Shown: positions 26,151 to 36,062 of the stretch, piece by piece
Layout: the number at the start of each line of letters is the position of its first letter
Position numbering within the stretch: position 1 is the first letter of the stretch
Source: Alkalicoccobacillus plakortidis
GTDB lineage: Bacteria > Bacillota > Bacilli > Bacillales > Bacillaceae_D
DNA: 64,000 bases
Reading direction: 5' to 3'
NCBI RefSeq assembly: GCF_023703085.1
Contig: NZ_JAMQJY010000001.1
Coordinates: forward strand, 2,232,001 to 2,296,000
Notes under the pieces: model-generated
Databases searched by the model: none
Told to the model about the DNA's origin: nothing
What the model saw: the letters and a program-made list of their open reading frames with translations, nothing else
Made by a program: the position numbers and the translations under genes

Positions 26151-28232
26151 CTATCTTTTTAGTAGCTTTGGTCTTGCTGATCGATACATGAGATATAAGA
26201 GGTATGGCGCACCTATTAATGCGGTCACAACTCCTGCAGGTAATTCTTTTGGCGCAAGAAGTACGACGCCAATCCAATCCGCTGCTGCAAGTAATAATCC
26301 GCCTATTAATGCTGATAGTACTACCGCATGGCGATGATGCGGTCCCACAAGCATTCTTGCGGCATGTGGCGCGAGTAACCCTATAAAACCTACTGCTCCA
26401 ACATTTGCTGCTGCAATAGATGCGAGCAAAACAGCGATTATTGCTACAGATAATCGTGTCTGCTTTACTTTGAGTCCGAGCCCAGTTGAGCTCTCTTCGC
26501 TAAAGGAAAGCAGATCTACTTTTCTTCCCTGCCACCAGGCAAGCAGCAATAGAATGACCACAGATGGAAGAAGTACACGTAGTTCACTCCAGCCACGTCC
26601 ATAAGCACTGCCCGCCATCCATGTTAAGGCTGGGGCAACAGAGACTTTTGCATATACGATTAATATATTAATAAAGGCTGCTCCTGCTGCCGCTACTGCT
26701 ATTCCAACTAAAGTAAGGATCATTGGATCAAGTCCTCGGCGCCAAGAGACAGAATAAACAATACTAGCTGCGGCGATACCACCGAGTACTGCTCCAATTG
26801 GAAGCCATACTCCTGAGAGCTGTGGAAACACAACAATCACTAATAAGGCTCCGACTCCTGCCCCACTTGTAATTCCGATAACTTGCGGGTCACCAAGTGG
26901 ATTTCGAATTGTATTTTGAATGAGACTTCCGCTAACTGCAATCGCCATACCTGAGATTCCGGCAATAAGTAAGCGTGGCAAACGGAAATCAAATAAAATC
27001 TTCTCATGTAGTGCTTGTCCCTGTCCGATTAGAGCAGCCCACACATCCGTTAGAGGAATATAAAGACTTCCGCTTGTTAGGCTCACTATCCAAACCGAGA
27101 GCATTAGAATTGAAAAGATACTAACCCATACTTTAAACGAACCAATCCGTCTAGCTCCTCCGACATTCATTGACATGTTGGAACTGAACCCTGTGCTTCC
27201 ATTTGTATGTTTAGACATTCTGAGTGCAAGCCAAATCAACCAAGGAGCTCCAATCGCTGCAGTAATGGCTCCAGCTGGCAATTCTCCATAGGCATCAATA
27301 AAACTTCTGGCGATTGTATCTGCTAGAAGTAAAACAACAGCTCCCCAGAGAGCACTTATCGGCAGTAACCACACATGTTTTCTTACGCCCATCATACGAA
27401 CAAGGTGAGGTGCTACTAATCCAATAAAGCCTATAGGACCAACCACACTCACACTTACACAGGCGATCACAACAGCAATGGCCATGGCAAGAAATCTAGT
27501 TTGTCGTACTCTTTGCCCTAAAGATTTTGAGGTTTCTTCATTTAATGTTAAAACATCCAACTGACGTGACGTTAAACAAACAAGCAAAATTCCTCCTGCG
27601 ACCCAAGGCCAAGAAAAGCTGACACCACTCCAGTCATTCTGAACAAGAGAACCAGATCCCCACAGGAAGACACCTTGCACCGTTTGCTGGTTGAGCATAA
27701 TTAATGCGCTAGTCACAGATGAAAGAACTAGTGTGACAATCATCCCAGAGAGAGCCACGCGAATCGGTGTGCTTCGTCGTCCACCACCTAATGCAAATAC
27801 TGCCATGGCTGCTCCAGCTCCACCAAGAACAGCGATCGGAAATGCAAACTGAGACTGAAGTGTCGGAAAAAAGATCATCCCTGTGATCACAGCCAAGTAT
27901 GCCCCAGCATTTACACCTAATGTTGTCTCTGAAGCGAGTGGGTTACGAGTAACTGTCTGCATAAGAGCACCAGCAACCGCAAGTGCACATCCTGATATGA
28001 CACCTATTACGGCGCGTGGAAATCGGTTAGCCCATATCAAATGATGTTCAGCGAGATCCTGACGATTAAACAAAGCTTGAATGACATCATTTACTGACAC
28101 ATCTGCTCTACCTTGAGTCAAACTAATAAACAAGGTAAGAACTAAAGCAATAAAACCACCAATTAGCATCATTAGTGGTCTTAAGCTTCTTTTGACTGAG
28201 ATGTCTGGAGCTAATCCATTATTTGCAACCAT
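26151..28232 (-). CDS. Iron-siderophore ABC transporter permease, two FecCD domains fused
   Basis: About 693 residues made of two homologous FecCD/BtuC permease halves, each with GxxLAxxGALMQ-type and VGPIGFIGLVAPH/VGAVGFIGLLAPH motifs that contact the ATPase. Fused permeases like FhuB of enterobacteria are known. I choose the ATG at 28232 because AAAAGGAGAGG lies before it; the upstream ATG at 28262 overlaps the previous gene and lacks a site. It follows the siderophore-binding protein gene by about 22 bases. No ATPase gene is present; the next gene on the strand is unrelated, so an ATPase must come from elsewhere (a shared FecE-like protein is plausible). Confidence 0.9.
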   Translation of the reverse strand: MVANNGLAPDISVKRSLRPLMMLIGGFIALVLTLFISLTQGRADVSVNDVIQALFNRQDLAEHHLIWANRFPRAVIGVISGCALAVAGALMQTVTRNPLASETTLGVNAGAYLAVITGMIFFPTLQSQFAFPIAVLGGAGAAMAVFALGGGRRSTPIRVALSGMIVTLVLSSVTSALIMLNQQTVQGVFLWGSGSLVQNDWSGVSFSWPWVAGGILLVCLTSRQLDVLTLNEETSKSLGQRVRQTRFLAMAIAVVIACVSVSVVGPIGFIGLVAPHLVRMMGVRKHVWLLPISALWGAVVLLLADTIARSFIDAYGELPAGAITAAIGAPWLIWLALRMSKHTNGSTGFSSNMSMNVGGARRIGSFKVWVSIFSILMLSVWIVSLTSGSLYIPLTDVWAALIGQGQALHEKILFDFRLPRLLIAGISGMAIAVSGSLIQNTIRNPLGDPQVIGITSGAGVGALLVIVVFPQLSGVWLPIGAVLGGIAAASIVYSVSWRRGLDPMILTLVGIAVAAAGAAFINILIVYAKVSVAPALTWMAGSAYGRGWSELRVLLPSVVILLLLAWWQGRKVDLLSFSEESSTGLGLKVKQTRLSVAIIAVLLASIAAANVGAVGFIGLLAPHAARMLVGPHHRHAVVLSALIGGLLLAAADWIGVVLLAPKELPAGVVTALIGAPYLLYLMYRSARPKLLKR

Positions 28233-28254
28233 CGCTCCATCACCTCTCCTTTTA

Positions 28255-29262
28255 TTACTCATTCGTAATGGCGTTTACGACCTTTTCAGCATATACCTGT
28301 GCAGAAAGAGGTCCTCCATATGGCCACGCATCGCCACCTAATGGATAGATACGATCTTCTTGTACAAAGTTTAATCCATTCCAAATGGGATTATCTTTTA
28401 ATTGATTCTCAATGACATCGTCACTATCTTGAATAATCGTAAAGAAATTAACATCTTCTATCGCAGGAAGAGCTTCAACATCAGCCGAAGTAAAACCGTA
28501 TTGTTCGAATTGGTTGGAATGGAAACCATTTACAAGGCCCATTTTTTCAACCATTGGAGCTGCCATGGATGTATCATCATGCAATCTGAAGGTTACTGCA
28601 TTTTGATCACTATATGCCATGGCAACGACGAATTCTTCTCCGCCCTTACCAGCGTCCTCTATTTTTTGTTTAGATTCTTCAAACATTGTATCAATTCCAT
28701 CTAATACTTCTTTTGCTTCTTCTTCCTTGTCCATAATGGTTGCAATTTCATTAAACGTTTCAATCATTCGATCGTACTGAGTACCTTCTCCTTCAGCAGG
28801 ATAAGGGTTATATACAAGTGTAGGAGCAATTTCATTTAACTCATCGTAGCTTGTCTCTACATTCGATTCCAATCCTACAATTAGATCTGGCTCAAGAGCT
28901 GCAATCATTTCAAGGTTAGGAGTATTACGCATACCGATGTCTTCAATTCCATCAGGCATCTCCATTCCGATGTCAACCCATTGATTCATTCCTTCTATAT
29001 CTGCGACTCCAACTGGATTAATTCCAAGTGCTAAAAAGTCTTCTACATAACCCCATTCAAGCACAACGACTTTTTCTGGAACGCCTTCGATTTTTGCCGT
29101 TCCTCTAGTATGTTCAAAAGAGCGAACTTCACCTGAGACCTCTTCACCTTGTGGATCAGCTGTTTCATTTTCTGTTTCACCACTCCCACAACCAGCCAAT
29201 AATACTAACGATGTACCAATAGCGCCTGCAACCCATTTCCCTTTTGACCATACCATCTTCAT
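28255..29262 (-). CDS. Iron-siderophore ABC transporter substrate-binding lipoprotein
   Basis: 335 residues. Lipobox LAGC (Cys about 25), acidic linker, then a FepB/FhuD-type periplasmic-binding domain (VVVLEWGYVEDFLALGI, EPDLIVGLESN, DQNAVTFRLHDD). Captures ferric siderophore outside the membrane and passes it to the fused permease encoded next. A Fur-like site lies about 40 bases upstream. Resembles the iron(III)-citrate binding protein group of Bacilli; the siderophore cannot be named from sequence. Confidence 0.9.
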   Translation of the reverse strand: MKMVWSKGKWVAGAIGTSLVLLAGCGSGETENETADPQGEEVSGEVRSFEHTRGTAKIEGVPEKVVVLEWGYVEDFLALGINPVGVADIEGMNQWVDIGMEMPDGIEDIGMRNTPNLEMIAALEPDLIVGLESNVETSYDELNEIAPTLVYNPYPAEGEGTQYDRMIETFNEIATIMDKEEEAKEVLDGIDTMFEESKQKIEDAGKGGEEFVVAMAYSDQNAVTFRLHDDTSMAAPMVEKMGLVNGFHSNQFEQYGFTSADVEALPAIEDVNFFTIIQDSDDVIENQLKDNPIWNGLNFVQEDRIYPLGGDAWPYGGPLSAQVYAEKVVNAITNE

Positions 29263-29298
29263 TTTCCCCCATTATATGTATTCTCTTTAAACAATAAT

Positions 29299-29321
29299 AA
29301 AAATCATTCTCAATTGAGAAT
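29299..29321 (-). promoter_or_regulatory. Fur-like box upstream of the siderophore uptake genes
   Basis: The palindrome ATTCTCAATTGAGAAT (29306-29321) overlaps TGAGAATGATTTTTA on the minus strand, about 12 of 15 matches to the 7-1-7 Fur consensus TGATAATNATTATCA. It lies about 40 bases before the binding-protein start, as expected for iron-repressed genes. Confidence 0.65.
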
Positions 29322-29367
29322 AGCAAGATCACTCGTCCCCGTCAATAAGCAGTTTATAGCAACTCAC

Positions 29368-29406
29368 AAAAACGTTGTACAGTCTTAGGATCTGTACAAC
29401 GTTTTT
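29368..29406 (-). terminator. Terminator downstream of the inositol-dehydrogenase-like gene
   Basis: A perfect 15-bp stem (29368-29382 with 29392-29406) around a 9-base loop, with T runs in both orientations. It follows the stop at 29419 and separates the gene from the Fur-like region. Confidence 0.9.
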
Positions 29407-29418
29407 GATCACTTCTTA

Positions 29419-30418
29419 TTATATTTCTACTGGTTGCCCACTCGTAAGCGATTGTTGCGCTGCACTCGCAATCCGCTCAGCTTGTAGTCCATCAAAACCA
29501 CTACATGTTATCTCACTATTTGATAAAACCGAGTCAACAAATGCTTCTAATTCCGTAACGTAGGCCTGTTGATAACGTTCTAAGAAAAAGTTCAGCGGCT
29601 TATCACGATACACCATCTCAGCCGATGAAACCTGAACCGTATTAGGATGAACATTCGTCGTTTCAGCTGAGCCCTTTGAACCAAATGCCTCCACTCGCTG
29701 ATCATAACCGTAAACCGCTTGTCTGCTATTATCAATTACTGCAATGGTTCCGTTTTTAAATGTTAAGGTGACAACCGCGGTATCAATGTCTTCACACCGA
29801 CCAAACGTTGGATCAACTAGATTTGCACCAGTAGCATATACCTTCTCTACCTCACTATCTAATAAATATCTTGCCATATCAAAGTCATGAATAGTCATAT
29901 CCATAAACATCCCACCTGACGTGCGAATGTAGGATTCTGGTGGTGGCGCTTGGATCGCGCGATGTAATTTTTAAGAGATGAATGTCTCCAAGATGACCAT
30001 TATGGACCAACTCTCTCACTCTCATAAAGTTTGCATCAAACCTTCGATTAAAACCAACCTGGAGCTTTACGCCATGTTGATTGACTGCTTCAAGTGCCTC
30101 TTCTGTTTGTTCTTTAGAAAAACTAACCGGCTTCTCACAAAAGATATGCTTTTTCGCTTTCGCCGCTTCTTTTATTATTGATAGATGTGTATCTGTGGGT
30201 GAACAAATGAGGATTGCATCAATATCAGGGTCTTGAATAATGTCCTGATACTCTGTGGTTAATATCTCTACTTTATGTTCATCTGCCCAAGATCGAAGCT
30301 CTTCTCCCCTTACATCTGATACCGCTTTCAATTTTACGCGATGGTTTCCTACTAGATTTTTTGCATGCAACTGTCCAATACGTCCCGCTCCAATGATACC
30401 AATCGTTAGCTTATCCAT
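29419..30418 (-). pseudogene. Gfo/Idh/MocA dehydrogenase, inositol 2-dehydrogenase-like, one-base frameshift
   Basis: Start MDKLTIGIIGAGRIG at 30418 behind AGGAGGAAAC. N-terminal Rossmann domain, CEKPVS near residue 95 (catalytic Lys), then LLKITSRDP where the frame breaks and continues as APPPESYIRTSGGMF in the next frame. Deleting one A from CCAAGCG (plus strand 29948-29953) restores a 332-residue protein with the catalytic DMTIHDFDM. The IDH-type signature suggests myo-inositol or a related cyclitol as substrate. It stands alone between terminator and promoter regions, near a TRAP transporter and further Gfo/Idh genes. The lesion is in a CCAGC context, so an assembly error is possible. Confidence 0.85.
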
Positions 30419-30614
30419 GTTTGTTTCCTCCTGTAGTAAAAACTGCGGAATCACTTCCTAAAAACCTACTAACAGATTTCTTTACAGTGAGCGTAATTCC
30501 CTGCTTTTTCTCTATATTTCTCCACATTTAGCACGAATAAAAAGAAGATTAATTCCAAAGATTTCAAGATTACGCCGATATAAATAGTAAAGGTTTTAAA
30601 AAGGGGAAGAATTT

Positions 30615-31835
30615 ATGAAACTTACATTTAAGAAAACAAAACCACTTACTACTATTACGAAGCCCAATCAACTTATTGACTTTAGTCCACCTGAAGATAT
30701 TCTTATACAAATAAAAATGATTAACCTATCAGAAGAAGAGATTGAGAGTCTCGTAAGTGTTAAAGACTTGGTTTGTAATTCGATAAACGTTATTACAGAT
30801 GCTTTCTATGACTCAATTATTCAACAACCCAACTTGTTAGCAATTATAGAAGCTCATTCATCAGTTGAGAAGCTTAAAAAAACATTAAAAACGCATATAC
30901 TCGATATGTTTTCAGGTGTCCTGAATGAAGAATCCGTAGAAAAGCGTAAACGAATTGCCTCTGCACACGTTCGCATTGGTTTACAATCTAAATGGTACCT
31001 AGCGGCTTTTTGCAACTTACAATCAGCACTTTTTAAAGTAATCCAAAACGCCCACACACTTCAGCTTAATCAGAAACACAAAGCCATTCAAGCTGTGGCA
31101 ATATTTCTTAGCTTTGAACAGCAGCTTGTCATGGATTCATATGAAGCTCAAAATCAACTACAAAACAAACAAGAACTTTCTAATCGAGCAAATCTATTAA
31201 ATAGAATGGATCAATCTGCTGAGGACCTTGCTTCCATTTCAATTGAGACGAATACGTCGATCGAATCAACTGAGTCACACGCCAACTTAATCAGTGAAAT
31301 AGCTAGTGAAGGTGTTACCCTTGCAAAAGAAGCAACATCTTTATGCAAAGTGGGGCAAACAGAACAGCTTCACTCTAGTACAGAAGAAATTACAGATATT
31401 ATTGATATAGTTAGTGGAATTGCGGAACAAACAAATCTACTCGCCTTAAACGCATCCATTGAAGCTGCAAGAGCAGGAGAAACCGGAAAGGGCTTTGCAG
31501 TTGTAGCCCAGGAAGTAAGAAAGTTAGCGGAACAAACGAGAGCAGCTACTGCGAATATTGAGGCACTTATTGCAGGTACAGCCAAACAAACGAATCAAGT
31601 CCTTTCTTCAATCACAACAATTGATACGTCAATGAAAAAAACACGAGCATTGACTGAAAAAGCTGCCTCATCCTTTACACAAATTCAGGATTCAACAAAT
31701 CTAAGTAAACAGCAAAATGACACGATTACTGCAAGAATTAAAGAGCTACTCATCAAAATTGAAGAGATGAAACAGGATGCCTTAAACGTATCTAACGCTG
31801 CTGACATGCTAAAAAAAATGAAACAAAACTCATAA
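30615..31835 (+). CDS. hemAT: Haem-globin-coupled aerotaxis transducer (HemAT-like)
   Basis: 406 residues, soluble. Residues about 25-185 form a sensor globin with the proximal haem ligand His118 in [16 protein letters not shown]; from about 215 a methyl-accepting signalling domain with the conserved hairpin tip [18 protein letters not shown] and [16 protein letters not shown]. HemAT binds oxygen and signals to CheA to steer swimming. B. subtilis HemAT has 432 residues, so this one is slightly shorter. RBS AAGGGGAAG precedes the ATG and a terminator follows; it is monocistronic and unrelated to its catabolic neighbours. Confidence 0.9.
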   Translation: MKLTFKKTKPLTTITKPNQLIDFSPPEDILIQIKMINLSEEEIESLVSVKDLVCNSINVITDAFYDSIIQQPNLLAIIEAHSSVEKLKKTLKTHILDMFSGVLNEESVEKRKRIASAHVRIGLQSKWYLAAFCNLQSALFKVIQNAHTLQLNQKHKAIQAVAIFLSFEQQLVMDSYEAQNQLQNKQELSNRANLLNRMDQSAEDLASISIETNTSIESTESHANLISEIASEGVTLAKEATSLCKVGQTEQLHSSTEEITDIIDIVSGIAEQTNLLALNASIEAARAGETGKGFAVVAQEVRKLAEQTRAATANIEALIAGTAKQTNQVLSSITTIDTSMKKTRALTEKAASSFTQIQDSTNLSKQQNDTITARIKELLIKIEEMKQDALNVSNAADMLKKMKQNS

Positions 31836-31884
31836 CGTTTAGAAAATCTCTTAATCATTTATTTTTAATGATCTTCACCAGAAA

Positions 31885-31922
31885 AAACCACCCATAACCA
31901 ACAGTGATTTTGGGTGGTTTTT
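31885..31922. terminator. Bidirectional terminator between hemAT and dctM
   Basis: AAACCACCCA (31885-31894) pairs with TGGGTGGTTT (31911-31920), flanked by an A run on the left and T residues on the right, serving the two convergent genes. Confidence 0.85.
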
Positions 31923-31964
31923 GTGTACTTTCGATAATCAATTTTTAATATGAATATCATTTCA

Positions 31965-33272
31965 TTAATCAATTAACCCAAATAAACGAGGGAGCCAAAG
32001 ACTAATTTCCGGTATAAAAGCTACCGCAAGTAGAGCCATAACCATTGGAATGTAGAAAATCAATAATGGTTTTATGACTTGTTCAACACTAACTCCTCCA
32101 ACCTTGCTACCAATAAATAGGACGGTCCCTACTGGAGGTGTGGTTGTACCAATCGCTAAACCTAATGACATAATTATACCAAAATGTACCGGGTGAATGC
32201 CTAAAGATGTGGCGACTGGGAAAAGGATTGGAGTGAAAATCAGCAGTCCTGGAGCAATATCCATGAATGTTCCTAACACTAATAACAATAGAACCATAAT
32301 TAAAACTAACAAAATTCCGTTCTCTGTCACTCCAAGCAAACCACTTGAGATGGCCTGTGGAATATTTGAGTATGACAAGACCCATGACATTGCGCTAGAA
32401 GCCCCAATGAGTAAAAGGATAATTCCACTAAAGATAACCGTATCTTTTAAAATGATCGGAATATCTTTTAATTTTAAGCTTCGATAGCAAAGACTTAATA
32501 AAATGGAATAGAGCACGGCAACCGCCGCTCCTTCTGTTGCTGTGAAGATACCCGCAGCAATTCCGCCAATGACAATCACGATTAAAAACAGAGCCGGAAT
32601 TGCTTGCAATACTACTTTTAGTCCTTCTGAAAATGGCACAGGTGTTTCTACCGTATATTTTTTACGTTTGGCTATAATGTATGCCATGACCATCACTAAA
32701 AATGCCATGAGGAATCCAGGCAAATAACCGGCTATAAATAAAGCTCCAATAGATGTACCTCCTGTTAGTAGAGAGTACAAGATAGGTGTTCCACTTGGGG
32801 GAATAACTAAGCCTGTAGGTGCAGACGCAATGTTAACCGCTGCAGAATAAGATGGATCATACCCTTCCTTTTTCTGCATTGGCCCCATAATACGTCCCAT
32901 CGTAGCGGCCGAAGCAATCGTCGATCCAGATATTGAACCAAATAATGTGTTACCGATTACATTTGTGTGCGCCAACAATCCAGACATTCTTCCTCCTAAG
33001 AGTTTGGCCAAATTTATTAGCCGTAAAGCAATGCCTCCTGTATTCATAATACTGCCTGCTAACGTAAAAAACACAAGTGCAAGCAATACAAAGCTATCAA
33101 TTCCCGTAATAAATTGCTGGGAAAGGACCATTAAAGCATCCCAAAATGGCATGATAACCAATGCAGCAGCAAATGAAGCGATACCAATACTAATGCTAAT
33201 TGGCACCCCAATCACAATTAACAGAAAAAACACAGCAAAGAGAACGATCCCAGTTAAAACAATATCACTCAT
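31965..33272 (-). CDS. dctM: TRAP transporter large permease, DctM type
   Basis: 435 residues, with about a dozen hydrophobic segments and the DctM landmarks GSISGSTIASAATMG, PPSGTPILYSL and ATEGAAVAVLYS. The large subunit carries the sodium-coupled transport path for organic acids or sugar acids delivered by DctP. Last gene of dctP-dctQ-dctM; its ATG overlaps the dctQ stop by four bases (ATGA), indicating translational coupling. TRAP systems beside Gfo/Idh genes often import uronates, aldonates or cyclitol-like acids; the ligand is unknown here. Confidence 0.92.
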   Translation of the reverse strand: MSDIVLTGIVLFAVFFLLIVIGVPISISIGIASFAAALVIMPFWDALMVLSQQFITGIDSFVLLALVFFTLAGSIMNTGGIALRLINLAKLLGGRMSGLLAHTNVIGNTLFGSISGSTIASAATMGRIMGPMQKKEGYDPSYSAAVNIASAPTGLVIPPSGTPILYSLLTGGTSIGALFIAGYLPGFLMAFLVMVMAYIIAKRKKYTVETPVPFSEGLKVVLQAIPALFLIVIVIGGIAAGIFTATEGAAVAVLYSILLSLCYRSLKLKDIPIILKDTVIFSGIILLLIGASSAMSWVLSYSNIPQAISSGLLGVTENGILLVLIMVLLLLVLGTFMDIAPGLLIFTPILFPVATSLGIHPVHFGIIMSLGLAIGTTTPPVGTVLFIGSKVGGVSVEQVIKPLLIFYIPMVMALLAVAFIPEISLWLPRLFGLID

Positions 33273-33776
33273 GCAGCTTCCCTCTTTTCCCTATCTAGTT
33301 GGGCAGCATCTATTTTTATATTGAGAAGCTGGTAGAATATGATTAGCACACCTGCAATAGGCAAGACGCCATATACAACTCCCATCGGTAATCCGAGCAC
33401 AGGAGATACTTGATTAATCGTCGCAATAACAAGCCGCGTTCCACCTATTACAAAGACAACAACTGCAAACACAATAATGCTACTATCAATGACTAGATTA
33501 GAGACTCTTTTTTTGTCCTGCAAGTTTAGACGTTAGAAACGTAAGGGCTAAATGCTCTCTATGTCCAAATGCATAACTTGCCCCTAAAAAGCCAATCCAT
33601 ATCAATGAAAACCGTAGAACCTCTTCCGTAAACACACTCGGATTCTGCAAAACAAACCTAGTAAATACTTGCCAAATGGCTCCCGCAACAAGAAACACTA
33701 CTAACACACTTGAACATCCAATAATTATTCGATCAATCCAATTTTTTATTCTCTCCACGACTGATCCACCTTTCAC
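33269..33776 (-). pseudogene. dctQ: TRAP transporter small permease, DctQ type, frameshift in an A7 run
   Basis: The first 90 residues (VFTRFVLQNPSVFTEEVLRF, YAFGHREHLAL) and the rest (a three-helix DctQ C-terminal part) lie in neighbouring frames. The break is a run of seven A on the minus strand (33508-33514); six A restore one 168-residue protein of normal DctQ length. Start and stop overlap dctP and dctM by four bases each, typical of an intact coupled operon. This lesion is not in the CCAGC motif and looks like a homopolymer miscall or a slippage mutation. Confidence 0.85.
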
Positions 33777-34778
33777 TCCAAAATTGAAAACGCATCCAAA
33801 ATTTCTTTTACTTGTGGATTTTCTCTACTCTCTTCTAATAATGGCTCTACTAACTCGCGAAATGGCTCTTGGTCCACTTCATTAAAAGTAACGCCCATCT
33901 CTTCCTCTGCTTTAACTACTCCATCAGCAATCATGTCTTTCCAGCGTTCATTGTGTTCATGAGTAGAATCTTGTGCTTCTTCGGTAATGATTGCTTGTTC
34001 CTCTTCACTTAAGTTATTCCACGTTTGATCACTCATAATTAAAAAGTCTGGAATTCGTGTATGTTCGTCATAAGAAAAATATTTAGCTACTTCTCCGTGA
34101 TTAGCGTCTACAAGAGCAATTGAGCTACTTTCCGCACCGTCGATAACTCCCTGTTGAAGTCCTGTATATACCTCTGAGGCAGGTAGTGGAGTTGGAGCTG
34201 CACCTAATAGTTTCATCGTATCAATCGATGTTTTATTAGTCATAACCCTAATCTTTAAGCCAGCCAAATCCTCTGGTTTCTCGATTGCATGATTAGATGT
34301 GTAAAAACTTCTAGCACCTGCATCAAAGTACGTAATACCTCTCAAGCCTATATCGGAAAGATTCCCATACATAGATTGCACAGTTTCCGAGTCCATGACA
34401 CGTTCAAAATGTTCTTCATCACTAAACACATAAGGCAAACTAAATACTGAAAAAGATGGGTCAAAGCTCTCCAATGCGCCTGCATTTACCTTTACCATGT
34501 CAATAACACCAGTTTGCACCAAGCTCTAACATGACACGTTCATCACCAAGGGCACCATTAGGGTAAATCTCTACATTTAAATGGTCACCCGTTTGTTCGT
34601 TTACACCAGTAGCAAAGTCCTCGAGACTCTGGTAAACAGGGGCAGAGTCATTATGAATGTGGGCTATGGTAAGTGTTTTCTTTTCGCTACTTGCTTCAAT
34701 GAGTTTGGGGATCATAATTGAAGCGCTTCCAATTAATACTGCAGTTAATCCGATTACAACAGTCTTTGAACCTTTCAT
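33773..34778 (-). pseudogene. dctP: TRAP transporter substrate-binding protein, DctP type, one-base frameshift
   Basis: A signal or anchor segment (VVIGLTAVLIGSASIMI) is followed by a DctP domain (LTIAHIHNDSAPVYQSL, then LPYVFSDEEHFERVM, GADGAESSSIAL-like region). The frame breaks after GDERVMLEL and continues as VQTGVIDMVKVNAGA; removing one base at CCAAGC (34519-34524) gives a 334-residue protein, the usual length. Captures the ligand of the dctQM permease. The lesion shares the CCAGC context seen across the window. Confidence 0.85.
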
Positions 34779-34810
34779 GTTTTCACACTTCCTTCCGAAA
34801 AAATGCGCAC

Positions 34811-34867
34811 AAAAAAACTGTTAATATAATGATACAAATCCCATTATATTAACAGTAAACGCTTTCG
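34811..34867 (-). promoter_or_regulatory. Promoter with cre-like site and long inverted repeat before dctP (or terminator of the upstream cluster)
   Basis: A 14-bp inverted repeat (34818-34831 with 34842-34855) is followed on the minus strand by seven T, so it can end the cluster to its right. The same DNA holds a TATAAT -10 (34843-34848) and a cre-like CGAAAGCGTTTACT (34854-34867, 13 of 14 consensus positions) in the -35/-10 spacer, suggesting CcpA-repressed transcription of dctPQM. Confidence 0.6.
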
Positions 34868-34916
34868 TCTTATTGAATAAAGAAATCCTTCTCAATATCA
34901 GAAGTAGATTCTTTGC

Positions 34917-36062
34917 TCAAAACGGCTGACTTGGAACCGTCCCCTTTTGATAGGAATCAGTTAATACCTCTCGTACATTTTCTACATAATGAAGCTTTGT
35001 AGCCGAATCAAATCGTTTCAGCTCTTCTGGAAACTCCTTGACTAAATCAAGTTGAGCATTCAGTTCTCCAAGCACTTGAACATGTACAGCTGCTGTAGAA
35101 TAATCACATGGCGGTGTCGCCTCTGAATCATGTATAGCCCTCAAGCACCAATTCAGCTTATCTACATGAGGCACATGTGGATTTCCATAGTCCTTTTTGG
35201 TTCCATCATGAAACTCAGCACGCATGGAGGGCTGCTCATCCTCTGAGTTAAACGTGATGACACCTTTTTCAAATTCATAGTGGAAAATAGGGCCTTCTGA
35301 TTTTTCAACAGCATGGGAAGCTAAAAATAACAATTCCGTCCCTTTTTCAGTCTGCATGTTCACTACACATGTATCAAATGTTTCAATTTCATTGACACGA
35401 TACAATTGTGCCTCCACATCTTTTACTGGAGCACTTGTCTCCATTCGATCACCTAGCATGTAAAACATGTTGTGTAGAAAGTGAGCAGTCGCATTATTGG
35501 CAATGCTGTCCATGATCAATGTACCATCAGGACTATATTTTTTTCCTGCCCAGGTAGACCGATTAAAATAGTCTTCTGTTCGTGGCCAAAGCACAAGTGT
35601 TTTTAATTGAATTGCTTTGCCAAATACTCCTGCGATGATATCCTTTTTTAAAGATTGGATTGACTCTGTAAATGACCAGTTAAAACCAACCGCAGCCCAC
35701 TTCCCGTTTTTTTCTGATGCTTTTTTCCAAAGCGGAAGGTCTGATGGATCTCCAGTAAGGGGCTTTTCACATAATACATGACTTCCCTGCTCCATAGCAT
35801 AAATAGCTTGTTTTGTATGCAAATGGATTGGGGTAGAAATGATTGCAAGATCCGCAGAATGATTCTCATAAAAAGCTTCAATTGATTTATAAATTGGAAT
35901 CGATCTTTCTTGTAAAACGCCAAAGAAACTGCTCTTTTCGGCAGCAATTTCAACTACACCTATAAGGCTTGCATCCGTTCGTTCAAGTAATAAACGTAAA
36001 TAACTTTCCCCGTAGCCATTGATACCTATTAATACAACCTCAGCCTGTTTATCACTTTTCAT
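34917..36062 (-). CDS. Gfo/Idh/MocA-family oxidoreductase
   Basis: 381 residues: Rossmann NAD(P) site (VVLIGINGYGESYLRLL, an IGxNGYG variant), HVLCEKPLTG near residue 95 with the catalytic lysine, and the Gfo/Idh C-terminal sheet domain. Last gene of a five-gene cluster (two further Gfo/Idh proteins, a DUF993 protein, an epimerase-like protein). Its ATG overlaps the stop of the preceding gene by four bases. Family proteins oxidise sugars, cyclitols or their derivatives; the substrate is not readable. The reading frame is intact. Confidence 0.87.
   Translation of the reverse strand: MKSDKQAEVVLIGINGYGESYLRLLLERTDASLIGVVEIAAEKSSFFGVLQERSIPIYKSIEAFYENHSADLAIISTPIHLHTKQAIYAMEQGSHVLCEKPLTGDPSDLPLWKKASEKNGKWAAVGFNWSFTESIQSLKKDIIAGVFGKAIQLKTLVLWPRTEDYFNRSTWAGKKYSPDGTLIMDSIANNATAHFLHNMFYMLGDRMETSAPVKDVEAQLYRVNEIETFDTCVVNMQTEKGTELLFLASHAVEKSEGPIFHYEFEKGVITFNSEDEQPSMRAEFHDGTKKDYGNPHVPHVDKLNWCLRAIHDSEATPPCDYSTAAVHVQVLGELNAQLDLVKEFPEELKRFDSATKLHYVENVREVLTDSYQKGTVPSQPF

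Noticed and set aside
33508..33514. Programmed ribosomal frameshift in dctQ at the A7 run
   Set aside because: Continuing the protein needs a +1 shift, whereas A7-type slippery sequences usually direct -1; no stimulatory structure is evident and DctQ is not known to use frameshifting.
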